Source: an uncultured Collinsella sp. (GTDB lineage: Bacteria; Actinomycetota; Coriobacteriia; Coriobacteriales; Coriobacteriaceae). From it: a stretch of DNA of 7,779 nt. Each line of letters starts with the position of its first letter. Within the stretch, counting starts at the first letter, position 1. Below, piece after piece: positions 1-6,110 of this stretch. The position numbers were made by a program, and so were the translations under genes. The notes beneath the pieces are model-generated. The model was not told the origin of the DNA and did no database searches. It saw nothing but the letters and a program-made list of their open reading frames with translations. The stretch covers positions 1-7,779 of the forward strand of contig URVZ01000081.1 of assembly GCA_900551365.1 (NCBI GenBank), given 5' to 3'.

Positions 1-584
1 TCGCCGACTGCTTCGGCCTGCGCCTGCTCAACCGCCGCGGCTGCTTCCCCAAGTTTGACCTGTTTATCGAGCAGACCAAGGATATCTGGAAGGACATGCT
101 CGATATTCGCAAGCGCTTCGAGCCGCGCGCCGAGGAGCTCGCCAAGAAGTACGCCCTGGCCCCCTACACCATGTTCATCGGCTCCGGCGCCCTGTGGGGC
201 GAGACCATCCTGTTCTCGATGTGCATCCTCGAGGAGATGCAGTGGAAGCGCACCCGCTACATCACCTCGGCCGACTTCTTCCACGGCACCCTCGAGCTCG
301 TGGAGCCCGGCGTCCCGGTCTTCCTGTTCATGGGCGAGGACGAGAACCGCAAGCTCGACGAGCGCGTCCGCGCGTTCCTGACCCGCGGCGTGACCGGCGA
401 CACCGACATCAACGTCATCGACACCGCCGAGTTCGCGATCCCCGGCCTTGACGACGAGTTCCGCGTCATCGTGTCTCCGTGGATCCTCTCCTCGCTGATC
501 ACCGATCGCCTTGCCGCTTACTACGAGACGGTCACCAAGCACAACCTCAACTACCGTCGTTACTATCACCAGTTCGACTACTAA
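1..584 (+). CDS. SIS-domain fructosamine-6-phosphate deglycase-like enzyme, C-terminal part (5' end outside window)
   Basis: The open frame is already running at base 3 and ends with TAA at 582-584, giving 193 visible residues. The family is usually about 330-350 residues, so roughly the N-terminal 40% lies upstream. The visible part is the second SIS fold: a glycine-containing turn (FIGSGALWGE), then TSADFFHGTLELV and GEDENRKLDERV, ending in RRYYHQFDY. The FFHG segment followed by a GED-x-x-RxLDER stretch and a C-terminal RRYY are what I associate with FrlB/GfrF-type deglycases, cytoplasmic enzymes that cleave a fructosamine 6-phosphate into a hexose phosphate and an amine. A mannose-family PTS downstream fits such a role. 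The ATG at 96 is internal, because homologous sequence continues in frame before it. Codons at 108-446 all end in G or C, while the last 45 codons are mixed. SIS membership is confident; the exact substrate is inferred, and an AgaS-like isomerase/deaminase is the main alternative. Confidence 0.85.
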   Translation, partial: ADCFGLRLLNRRGCFPKFDLFIEQTKDIWKDMLDIRKRFEPRAEELAKKYALAPYTMFIGSGALWGETILFSMCILEEMQWKRTRYITSADFFHGTLELVEPGVPVFLFMGEDENRKLDERVRAFLTRGVTGDTDINVIDTAEFAIPGLDDEFRVIVSPWILSSLITDRLAAYYETVTKHNLNYRRYYHQFDY

Positions 585-620
585 TCGGTGACAAATAAGC
601 TACTGATCAAGAAGCACCCT

Positions 621-648
621 GCCCGGGCGCATGCGTCCGGGCATTTTT
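621..648 (+). terminator. Intrinsic terminator after the first SIS gene
   Basis: A 9-bp stem (GCCCGGGCG at 621-629 pairing with CGTCCGGGC at 634-642, one G-U pair) closes a CATG loop and is followed by A and five T (644-648). It lies 36 nt after the SIS stop codon and 30 nt before the EIIA start, so it either ends the upstream transcript or attenuates transcription into the PTS genes. Confidence 0.88.
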
Positions 649-678
649 ATGCCGAAATTCGCTAGGAAGGGGAATCGA

Positions 679-1098
679 ATGAGGCAGTTTATCGTGGCGT
701 CCCATGCTCATTTTGCGTCTGGAATCGTCGAGAGCATCGGCCTGCTCTCCGGCGAGCGCGAAAACGTCCATGCGCTCTCTATGTATGTCGACGGAAACGA
801 GGACCTGACCAAGGAGGCCGCAGCGATTCTGGACGGCTTTGCCGCGGACGATGAGGTCGTCGTTTGCACCGACCTCTTTGGCGGCAGCGTCAACAACGAG
901 TTCACCAAGATCGTCCAGACGCGTCCCCGCACGTACCTCGTTACCAACATGAACCTTCCTCTGCTCATCCAGCTGCTGTTCTCTGACGAGTCGGCGCCGG
1001 TTGAGGAGACGATTCGCGCCATCGTCGCTGCGGACGATACGCGCGTGAAGTTTGTCAACGATCTTTTGGTCGATGACGACGAGGAAGAAGAGTTCTAA
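679..1098 (+). CDS. PTS mannose-family EIIA component
   Basis: This encodes 139 residues, the usual length of a stand-alone EIIA of the mannose (EIIA-Man) family. The protein is cytoplasmic, takes a phosphoryl group from HPr and passes it to EIIB. The N-terminus reads IVASHAHFASG, placing the phospho-accepting histidine at His9 by analogy with the TH/SH motif of ManX. A TDLFGGSVNNE stretch matches the family's D-x-x-GGS-x-x-N signature. The chosen ATG is 679, preceded by the purine-rich ribosome site AGGAAGGGG at 664-672; an in-frame ATG at 631 sits inside the terminator hairpin and is rejected. The C-terminus is strikingly acidic (DDDEEEEF). EIIB follows after 57 nt. No promoter is visible between the terminator and this gene, so transcription probably reads through from the SIS gene. 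Codon use is mixed, unlike the flanking GC3-saturated genes. Confidence 0.93.
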   Translation: MRQFIVASHAHFASGIVESIGLLSGERENVHALSMYVDGNEDLTKEAAAILDGFAADDEVVVCTDLFGGSVNNEFTKIVQTRPRTYLVTNMNLPLLIQLLFSDESAPVEETIRAIVAADDTRVKFVNDLLVDDDEEEEF

Positions 1099-1155
1099 TC
1101 CGCAGCACCTACTGACACGCCGTAAGACGGCACAAGACCTTTGGGGGGTCACATT

Positions 1156-1638
1156 ATGATTCAGCTACTTCGCGTTGACCATCGCCTGCTTCATGGCCAG
1201 GTCGCAGTTTCCTGGGTTCAGGGCCTTGGCTCCAACTGCATCTTCTGCGTGGGCGATAAGGTCGCTAACGACCCGGTGTGGAAGACGACGCTCAAGATGG
1301 GCAAGCCTGCCGGCTGCAAGCTTGTCATCAAAGATATGGAGCATGCAATCGAAGCTATCAACTCGGGCGTGACCGACAAGTACAAGATGATCATCTGTGT
1401 CGCCACTATTGCTGAGGCAAAGCAGCTTGTTGAGGGCTGCCCGCAGATCAAGTCGGTCAACCTGGGCAACACCAAGCCCAAGGACGAGAAGCGTCCCGAT
1501 GCGCGTCAGGTCTCTCGTCAGATCTTCCTGACCGCGGCCGAGGAAGCCGATGTGCGCGAGATGCTGGATCGTGGCGTTGAGGTCGAGATTCGACCCCTGG
1601 CCGACGACCCCAAGGTCGACTGCGCCAGCGTGCTCTAG
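1156..1638 (+). CDS. PTS mannose/fructose/sorbose-family EIIB component
   Basis: This encodes 160 residues, a typical single-domain EIIB of the mannose/sorbose family (PTSIIB_sorb). It is cytoplasmic, accepts phosphate from EIIA and phosphorylates the sugar as it passes through EIIC/EIID. The family signature is at the N-terminus, RVDHRLLHGQV, with the phosphorylated histidine at His13. The usual RxDDRLIHGQV has Asp where this protein has His9, a variant I associate with EIIB proteins encoded beside SIS deglycases. Further family features are GVTDKYK near residue 71 and the C-terminal VEVEIRPLADDPKV. The ATG at 1156 is preferred because a GGGGGG ribosome site lies at 1143-1148; the in-frame TTG at 1141 would place that site inside the gene. 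This is the only EIIB in the window, so both EIIC/EIID pairs may depend on it. EIIC follows after 58 nt containing a hairpin. Confidence 0.93.
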   Translation: MIQLLRVDHRLLHGQVAVSWVQGLGSNCIFCVGDKVANDPVWKTTLKMGKPAGCKLVIKDMEHAIEAINSGVTDKYKMIICVATIAEAKQLVEGCPQIKSVNLGNTKPKDEKRPDARQVSRQIFLTAAEEADVREMLDRGVEVEIRPLADDPKVDCASVL

Positions 1639-1649
1639 GCGTTCAATTT

Positions 1650-1669
1650 CGAAGAGTCTGAGCTCTTCG
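1650..1669 (+). other. Intercistronic hairpin between EIIB and EIIC
   Basis: CGAAGAG (1650-1656) and CTCTTCG (1663-1669) form a perfect 7-bp stem with a 6-nt loop. No T-run follows, so it is not an intrinsic terminator. Its position in the 58-nt gap suggests a role in RNA processing, stability or uncoupling translation of membrane and soluble subunits; that role is inferred only. Confidence 0.55.
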
Positions 1670-1696
1670 TAGTGTCCTATTAGGAAAGGGGGATAT

Positions 1697-2470
1697 ATGC
1701 TTACCCAAGCAATCCTCATCGGACTTATCGCCGCATTTGGTAAGTTCGACTGCCAGCTCGGTACGCTCTATGCGTTCCGCCCCATCGTCCTGTGCCCGCT
1801 CGTGGGCCTGGTGCTGGGGGACCTGCAGTCCGGCCTCGCGATCGGTGCGAGTCTGGAGCTGCTGTTCATGGGCTCGATCTCCATCGGCGCCTACGTGCCG
1901 CCTGATGAGACGATCGGCGGCGTGCTCGCCTGCGCCTTCGCTATCCAGCTGGGCCAGAGCACCGAGGCAGCCATCGCGCTCGCCATGCCCATCGCCACGC
2001 TGTGCCTTGCCATCAAGAACATCCTCAACGCCGCCCTGCCGATTCTGGTTGACCGCGCTGATGTCTTCTCCGGCCAGGGCAACCTTAAGGGTGTCTATGC
2101 GATGCACTTCCTGATCGGTTTGACCGGTATCATCATGGCGTTCCTGCTGTGCTCGCTGTCGTTCTATCTGGGTGCTGACGCCATCCAGGGCCTGCTCGAC
2201 TTCATCCCGCCCTTTGTCCTTGCTGGCTTTGGCGTTGCCGCCAACTTCCTGCCTGCCATGGGCTTCGCCATGCTCGGCCGCCTGGTGCTCACCAAGCAGC
2301 TCGTGCCCTTCTACTTCCTGGGCTTCCTGCTGTGCTCCTACGCCAACGTGCCCGTCCTGGGCGTCGCCCTGATCGCCATCATCATCGGCATCGACAAGTT
2401 CGACCTGCTCGGCCTGGGCGGAGCCCAGCCCCAGCTCTCCGCGGAAGGGGATGAGGACGATGACTTCTAG
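1697..2470 (+). CDS. PTS mannose-family EIIC component, copy 1
   Basis: This encodes a 257-residue polytopic membrane protein of the EIIC mannose/sorbose family (EII-Sor). With EIID it forms the membrane channel that moves the substrate while EIIB phosphorylates it. The RPIVLCPLVGLVLGD stretch (residues 28-42) and GASLELLFMG followed by GAYVPPDETIGG (about 50-75) are the family's conserved core. About seven hydrophobic segments can be seen, the last at 204-232, followed by a polar tail ending in acidic GDEDDDF. The ATG at 1697 has the ribosome site AGGAAAGGGGG at 1682-1692. The stop overlaps the EIID start by 11 nt, indicating translational coupling. From codon 26 on, the DNA is identical to copy 2. 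Codon use changes within the gene: T-ending codons are common up to 2254, and codons at 2255-2419 all end in G or C. Confidence 0.95.
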   Translation: MLTQAILIGLIAAFGKFDCQLGTLYAFRPIVLCPLVGLVLGDLQSGLAIGASLELLFMGSISIGAYVPPDETIGGVLACAFAIQLGQSTEAAIALAMPIATLCLAIKNILNAALPILVDRADVFSGQGNLKGVYAMHFLIGLTGIIMAFLLCSLSFYLGADAIQGLLDFIPPFVLAGFGVAANFLPAMGFAMLGRLVLTKQLVPFYFLGFLLCSYANVPVLGVALIAIIIGIDKFDLLGLGGAQPQLSAEGDEDDDF

Positions 2471-3283
2471 TCCCGAGAACAAGATCACGCGCTCCGACCT
2501 CGTCAAGAGCGCCGTCAACGTCGGCGCCCTGGGCATGGAGTTCTCCTGGACCTACTACAAGCAGATGAACATCGCCTTCTGCCTGATGGTCGCCAACATG
2601 CTCAAGAAGATCTACGCCGGCCGCCCCGACGACTACGCCGAGGCCCTGCACCGCCACTGCGCGTTCTTCAACATCACCGTCCAGTTCGCCCCGTTCGTCG
2701 GCGGCATCGCGATGGCCATGGAGGAGAAGGTCGCCCGCGGCGAGATCGAGCCCGAGAGCGTCAACGACGTCAAGGCCGCCCTCATGGGCCCGCTGTCCGG
2801 CATCGGCGACTCCATCTTCCTGTCGACGCTGCGCGTGGTCGCCGCCGCGGTGGGCATCAGCCTGTGCCAGGCCGGCAACCCCTTCGGCCCCATCGCCTTC
2901 CTGCTCATCTACAACGTCCCCGGCTTCGCGCTGCGCGTCTGGGGCGCCGTCAAGGGCTACGAGCTGGGCGTGGGCTTCCTGGACGAGGCCCAGAGGACCG
3001 GCCTCATGCAGAAGATCATGACCTGCGTGGGCATCGTGGGCGTCATGGTCGTGGGCGCCATGTGCAAGGACATGTTCTGGGCCAGCATCCCGGTGGCCAT
3101 CGGCTCGGGCGACGACGCCCAGACCCTCCAGGACATCCTGGACGGCATCATGCCCGGCATGCTCGGCATGATCGCCTTCTGGCTGTACTACTGGCTGCTG
3201 TCCAAGAAGATCAACCCCATGGTGCTGATCGTGGCCACCATGGTCGTGGGCATCATCGGCGCGTTCTTCGGCGTGCTGGCGTA
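1772..3283 (+). repeat. 1512-bp direct repeat, copy 1 (EIIC codon 26 to EIID stop)
   Basis: This block appears identical base for base to 4564-6075, at an offset of 2792. It starts at codon 26 of EIIC and ends at the second base of the EIID stop codon. Immediately upstream, 19 of 75 aligned bases differ, and downstream the sequences are unrelated. All six reading frames give the same translations across both copies, which supports full identity. Confidence 0.95.
2443..2450 (+). promoter_or_regulatory. Ribosome binding site deciding the EIID start
   Basis: GGAAGGGG lies 9 nt before the ATG at 2460 but directly abuts the ATG at 2451. The spacing favours 2460 as the true start. The site lies inside the EIIC coding region and is repeated at 5235-5242 for copy 2. 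Confidence 0.6.
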
Positions 3284-3284
3284 G
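2460..3284 (+). CDS. PTS mannose-family EIID component, copy 1
   Basis: This encodes 274 residues from ATG 2460 (277 from the less likely ATG 2451), normal for EIID of the mannose family (EIID-AGA). It is the membrane partner of EIIC. The family hallmark GPLSGIGDSIF is at residues 110-120. Before it come the N-terminal ALGMEFSWTYYKQMN region (23-37) and the FAPFVGGIAMAMEE segment (76-89). Hydrophobic segments are concentrated in the C-terminal half, about 121-160, 186-203, 232-247 and 253-274. The start lies inside the end of EIIC, so the two are probably translated together. By my reading, every codon from 5 to 274 ends in G or C, more extreme than any other gene here. The sequence is identical to copy 2 except the stop codon (TAG here, TAA there). 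A terminator follows 29 nt later. Confidence 0.95.
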   Translation: MTSSPENKITRSDLVKSAVNVGALGMEFSWTYYKQMNIAFCLMVANMLKKIYAGRPDDYAEALHRHCAFFNITVQFAPFVGGIAMAMEEKVARGEIEPESVNDVKAALMGPLSGIGDSIFLSTLRVVAAAVGISLCQAGNPFGPIAFLLIYNVPGFALRVWGAVKGYELGVGFLDEAQRTGLMQKIMTCVGIVGVMVVGAMCKDMFWASIPVAIGSGDDAQTLQDILDGIMPGMLGMIAFWLYYWLLSKKINPMVLIVATMVVGIIGAFFGVLA

Positions 3285-3313
3285 GTTCCTGCGTTTTATT
3301 CTGCCCCCAAGGG

Positions 3314-3344
3314 AAACGGCGACCTATTGCGGTCGCCGTTTTTT
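3314..3344 (+). terminator. Intrinsic terminator after EIID copy 1
   Basis: An 11-bp stem (AAACGGCGACC at 3314-3324, GGTCGCCGTTT at 3331-3341) with a 6-nt loop runs into a T-run through 3344. It lies 29 nt after the EIID stop and 28 nt before the start of the DMT transporter gene. Confidence 0.92.
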
Positions 3345-3372
3345 ATTACCGAAAGCTAGCTGGAGGTGCTTC

Positions 3373-4263
3373 GTGATTCGATCTGACAATCCACCCGATA
3401 ATGGCGTGAGCGGGGCGATGTATCTATTTGGCACGGCGCTCTTGTGGAGTTTTATCGGCATCCTCGTTCGCGCCAATTCGCAGTCAGCTCTTTTGATCGG
3501 TGCCGTTACGGCAATATTTATGGCGCTCTTTATCCTGCTCGTTGGCAGGCCCGTCCTCCGCGTCAGCCGTCTTATTGTCCTTGTGGCCGTCTGCAACTTC
3601 GTGACGGGCACCACGTTTAACTTTGCCAACCAGCTCACGACGGTCGGCAACGCGATCGTCCTGCAGTACACCTCGATGATTTTTGTTATCGTGTATCAAT
3701 CGCTCGCAACTCGCACGTTGCCCTCGCCTGCGAAGATTGCCTCCGTGGTGGTTGCTTTTACGGGTATGGGACTTTTCTTTTTAGGTGATTTGAGTGCCGA
3801 GGGCATGCTCGGAAATCTGCTTGCGGTCATTTCGGGCGCCACCTTTGGGCTGTGTTTCTTTTTGAACTCTCGCCCCGATGCGTCGCCCATGGTGTCCTCG
3901 CTCATCTCCTGCGGTATCTCGATGCTTCCGATCGTCTATTTTGCCGGCGCCCTAGACTCCGTGAGGCCATTTGAGTGGGGGCTCATGCTGGTGCATGGCC
4001 TTTTTTGCAGCGGTCTTGCGAGCGTGCTGTATGCCAAGGGGATCGCGCGCACCAACGCGTTTGCGGCCAACTTGGTTTGCATGAGCGAGGTCGTGCTCGC
4101 TCCCTGCTGGTCGGCGCTCTTCTTTGGCGAGGTCTTTCGCTGGAACGAGTTTTTGGGCGCGGCGATTATCGTTTTGGTGATTGTGGCCAACTTGGCATCC
4201 GATGCCTTTGGCGATGGCTTTCTGGTGGCGCTTGTCCGCCATCGAAACAAAGAGCGCGCCTGA
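3373..4263 (+). CDS. DMT-superfamily (EamA-type) transporter
   Basis: This encodes 296 residues with about ten hydrophobic segments, the length and pattern of a two-repeat EamA/DMT carrier in the cytoplasmic membrane. The end of the second repeat shows the typical MSEVVLAPCWSALFFGE stretch, where EamA proteins usually carry a helix with Pro and a closing GE. The start is GTG at 3373, supported by GGAGG at 3362-3366 with 6-nt spacing; an ATG at 3418 would cut into the first helix. Many relatives export amino acids or other metabolites. Next to deglycases that would release an amino acid, an export role is attractive but unproven. Codon use is mixed with many T-ending codons, suggesting lower expression or a different history than the PTS genes. 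No strong plus-strand terminator follows. The gene has no visible promoter and begins 28 nt after a terminator. Confidence 0.9.
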   Translation: MIRSDNPPDNGVSGAMYLFGTALLWSFIGILVRANSQSALLIGAVTAIFMALFILLVGRPVLRVSRLIVLVAVCNFVTGTTFNFANQLTTVGNAIVLQYTSMIFVIVYQSLATRTLPSPAKIASVVVAFTGMGLFFLGDLSAEGMLGNLLAVISGATFGLCFFLNSRPDASPMVSSLISCGISMLPIVYFAGALDSVRPFEWGLMLVHGLFCSGLASVLYAKGIARTNAFAANLVCMSEVVLAPCWSALFFGEVFRWNEFLGAAIIVLVIVANLASDAFGDGFLVALVRHRNKERA

Positions 4264-4287
4264 TGGGATACGTCTGCCGTTTACGGT

Positions 4288-4311
4288 AAAAAACACCCCG
4301 CTGAGCGAGTG
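4288..4311 (-). terminator. Possible minus-strand intrinsic terminator
   Basis: Read on the minus strand, CACTCGC, a TCA loop and GCGGGGTG form a stem with one bulge and one G-U pair, followed by six T (plus-strand A-run 4288-4293). The same bases do not end in a T-run on the plus strand. No minus-strand gene feeds it in this window, so it is tentative. Confidence 0.35.
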
Positions 4312-4351
4312 GTATTAAATAGTAAGAACCTGCATATCTATAATTGGTATC
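4308..4351 (+). promoter_or_regulatory. Promoter/operator A, upstream of EIIC copy 2
   Basis: A perfect -10 box TATAAT is at 4339-4344. The element begins AGTGGTATTAAA (4308-4319) and ends TCTATAATTGGTATC (4337-4351). The same two end blocks, separated by the same 17 nt, occur at 7459-7502. There is no good TTGACA -35 at 17-18 bp, only an AT-rich stretch. TGGTAT occurs twice, 35 bp apart, with the second copy overlapping the -10 region and the likely start site. TGGTAT half-sites resemble operators of GntR/HutC-type regulators; that assignment is inferred. Confidence 0.75.
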
Positions 4352-4360
4352 AAATCATTT

Positions 4361-4473
4361 GTGCCTGGCATGGGTGTTAGCAGCACACCAGGTACGCTTC
4401 GAGCCGTGGAATCGAACTCCCGGAATTGATATCAACAACGCGCGCGACGGGAGTGACGACGGTTCGAGATTCC
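4361..4473 (+). other. Structured untranslated leader of the EIIC-EIID copy 2 transcript
   Basis: From the -10 box to the ATG there are about 140 nt. Hairpin 1 pairs GTGCCTGG (4361-4368) with CCAGGTAC (4388-4395). An alternative pairing, GGTGT (4373-4377) with ACACC (4385-4389), shares two bases with it, so the two compete. Structure 2 pairs GGAATC-GAAC (4408-4417) with GTTC-GA-GATTCC (4462-4473), and TCCCG (4418-4422) with CGGGA (4448-4452). It encloses a TTGATATCAA palindrome (4426-4435). It ends 5 nt before the ribosome site GGGAGGA (4479-4485). No known riboswitch was recognised. Confidence 0.5.
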
Positions 4474-4488
4474 TTATTGGGAGGAATT

Positions 4489-5262
4489 ATGCTTGTCCAA
4501 GCAATCCTCGTCGGCTTAGTCGGAGCGTTTGGATGCCTCGACTACCAGCTCGGCACCCTCTACGCGTTCCGCCCCATCGTCCTGTGCCCGCTCGTGGGCC
4601 TGGTGCTGGGGGACCTGCAGTCCGGCCTCGCGATCGGTGCGAGTCTGGAGCTGCTGTTCATGGGCTCGATCTCCATCGGCGCCTACGTGCCGCCTGATGA
4701 GACGATCGGCGGCGTGCTCGCCTGCGCCTTCGCTATCCAGCTGGGCCAGAGCACCGAGGCAGCCATCGCGCTCGCCATGCCCATCGCCACGCTGTGCCTT
4801 GCCATCAAGAACATCCTCAACGCCGCCCTGCCGATTCTGGTTGACCGCGCTGATGTCTTCTCCGGCCAGGGCAACCTTAAGGGTGTCTATGCGATGCACT
4901 TCCTGATCGGTTTGACCGGTATCATCATGGCGTTCCTGCTGTGCTCGCTGTCGTTCTATCTGGGTGCTGACGCCATCCAGGGCCTGCTCGACTTCATCCC
5001 GCCCTTTGTCCTTGCTGGCTTTGGCGTTGCCGCCAACTTCCTGCCTGCCATGGGCTTCGCCATGCTCGGCCGCCTGGTGCTCACCAAGCAGCTCGTGCCC
5101 TTCTACTTCCTGGGCTTCCTGCTGTGCTCCTACGCCAACGTGCCCGTCCTGGGCGTCGCCCTGATCGCCATCATCATCGGCATCGACAAGTTCGACCTGC
5201 TCGGCCTGGGCGGAGCCCAGCCCCAGCTCTCCGCGGAAGGGGATGAGGACGATGACTTCTAG
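4489..5262 (+). CDS. PTS mannose-family EIIC component, copy 2
   Basis: This 257-residue EIIC differs from copy 1 only at residues 3, 8, 11, 12, 16, 17 and 19, all in the first membrane segment. The changes are T3V, I8V, I11V, A12G, K16C, F17L and C19Y; Asp18, within the family's usual N-terminal motif, is kept. From codon 26 the DNA is identical to copy 1. The ATG at 4489 has the ribosome site GGGAGGA at 4479-4485; an in-frame TTG at 4426 lies inside the structured leader and is rejected. Unlike copy 1, this gene has its own promoter and no EIIA or EIIB before it. It must therefore borrow those subunits, presumably from the first operon. It overlaps EIID by 11 nt. Confidence 0.94.
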   Translation: MLVQAILVGLVGAFGCLDYQLGTLYAFRPIVLCPLVGLVLGDLQSGLAIGASLELLFMGSISIGAYVPPDETIGGVLACAFAIQLGQSTEAAIALAMPIATLCLAIKNILNAALPILVDRADVFSGQGNLKGVYAMHFLIGLTGIIMAFLLCSLSFYLGADAIQGLLDFIPPFVLAGFGVAANFLPAMGFAMLGRLVLTKQLVPFYFLGFLLCSYANVPVLGVALIAIIIGIDKFDLLGLGGAQPQLSAEGDEDDDF

Positions 5263-6075
5263 TCCCGAGAACAAGATCACGCGCTCCGACCTCGTCAAGA
5301 GCGCCGTCAACGTCGGCGCCCTGGGCATGGAGTTCTCCTGGACCTACTACAAGCAGATGAACATCGCCTTCTGCCTGATGGTCGCCAACATGCTCAAGAA
5401 GATCTACGCCGGCCGCCCCGACGACTACGCCGAGGCCCTGCACCGCCACTGCGCGTTCTTCAACATCACCGTCCAGTTCGCCCCGTTCGTCGGCGGCATC
5501 GCGATGGCCATGGAGGAGAAGGTCGCCCGCGGCGAGATCGAGCCCGAGAGCGTCAACGACGTCAAGGCCGCCCTCATGGGCCCGCTGTCCGGCATCGGCG
5601 ACTCCATCTTCCTGTCGACGCTGCGCGTGGTCGCCGCCGCGGTGGGCATCAGCCTGTGCCAGGCCGGCAACCCCTTCGGCCCCATCGCCTTCCTGCTCAT
5701 CTACAACGTCCCCGGCTTCGCGCTGCGCGTCTGGGGCGCCGTCAAGGGCTACGAGCTGGGCGTGGGCTTCCTGGACGAGGCCCAGAGGACCGGCCTCATG
5801 CAGAAGATCATGACCTGCGTGGGCATCGTGGGCGTCATGGTCGTGGGCGCCATGTGCAAGGACATGTTCTGGGCCAGCATCCCGGTGGCCATCGGCTCGG
5901 GCGACGACGCCCAGACCCTCCAGGACATCCTGGACGGCATCATGCCCGGCATGCTCGGCATGATCGCCTTCTGGCTGTACTACTGGCTGCTGTCCAAGAA
6001 GATCAACCCCATGGTGCTGATCGTGGCCACCATGGTCGTGGGCATCATCGGCGCGTTCTTCGGCGTGCTGGCGTA
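4564..6075 (+). repeat. 1512-bp direct repeat, copy 2 (EIIC codon 26 to EIID stop)
   Basis: This is the partner of 1772-3283, with no difference seen. The edges are sharp: codon 26 of EIIC at the left and the second base of the EIID stop at the right. The flanks carry different neighbours: a leader and promoter upstream, a terminator and MFS gene downstream. Confidence 0.95.
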
Positions 6076-6076
6076 A
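5252..6076 (+). CDS. PTS mannose-family EIID component, copy 2
   Basis: This encodes a 274-residue EIID whose protein is identical to copy 1, with GPLSGIGDSIF at residues 110-120. Only the last base of the stop codon differs (TAA instead of TAG). As in copy 1, the start at ATG 5252 is set by the GGAAGGGG site at 5235-5242, within EIIC. It shares the same absence of A- or T-ending codons from codon 5 on. It would form the membrane channel with EIIC copy 2 and work with EIIA and EIIB made elsewhere. A strong terminator follows 34 nt downstream. The gene may mainly raise the dose of the transporter, or combine with the altered EIIC N-terminus. Confidence 0.94.
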   Translation: MTSSPENKITRSDLVKSAVNVGALGMEFSWTYYKQMNIAFCLMVANMLKKIYAGRPDDYAEALHRHCAFFNITVQFAPFVGGIAMAMEEKVARGEIEPESVNDVKAALMGPLSGIGDSIFLSTLRVVAAAVGISLCQAGNPFGPIAFLLIYNVPGFALRVWGAVKGYELGVGFLDEAQRTGLMQKIMTCVGIVGVMVVGAMCKDMFWASIPVAIGSGDDAQTLQDILDGIMPGMLGMIAFWLYYWLLSKKINPMVLIVATMVVGIIGAFFGVLA

Positions 6077-6110
6077 GGGCCCGGCTGCATAGATTTTCGT
6101 TGCAACCTGG

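Noticed and set aside
631..678. Upstream extension of EIIA to an ATG at 631
   Set aside because: It begins inside the terminator hairpin, has no ribosome site, and adds residues not expected before the conserved IVASH start.
1119..1150. Small hairpins before EIIB (GCCGT-AAG-ACGGC at 1119-1131 and GACC/GGTC at 1136-1150)
   Set aside because: The stems are only 5 and 4 bp, which is expected by chance in GC-rich DNA; masking of the ribosome site is possible but not supported.
2864..3376. Plus-strand open frame of 170 codons within EIID copy 1 (and 5656-6156 in copy 2)
   Set aside because: It is a frame-shifted reading of EIID, full of Arg, His, Gly and Pro, a by-product of the GC-rich codons.
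4404..4473. tRNA-like TpsiC sequences (GTTCGATTCC on the minus strand, GGTTCGAGATTCC on the plus strand) suggesting a tRNA or attachment site
   Set aside because: The flanking bases do not form a T-arm, acceptor or anticodon stem on either strand. The matches are the two arms of the leader stem.
1772..6075. The repeat as a mobile element
   Set aside because: No transposase, terminal inverted repeats or target-site duplication is seen. The edges fall inside a gene and at a stop codon, which fits recombination between homologous genes.
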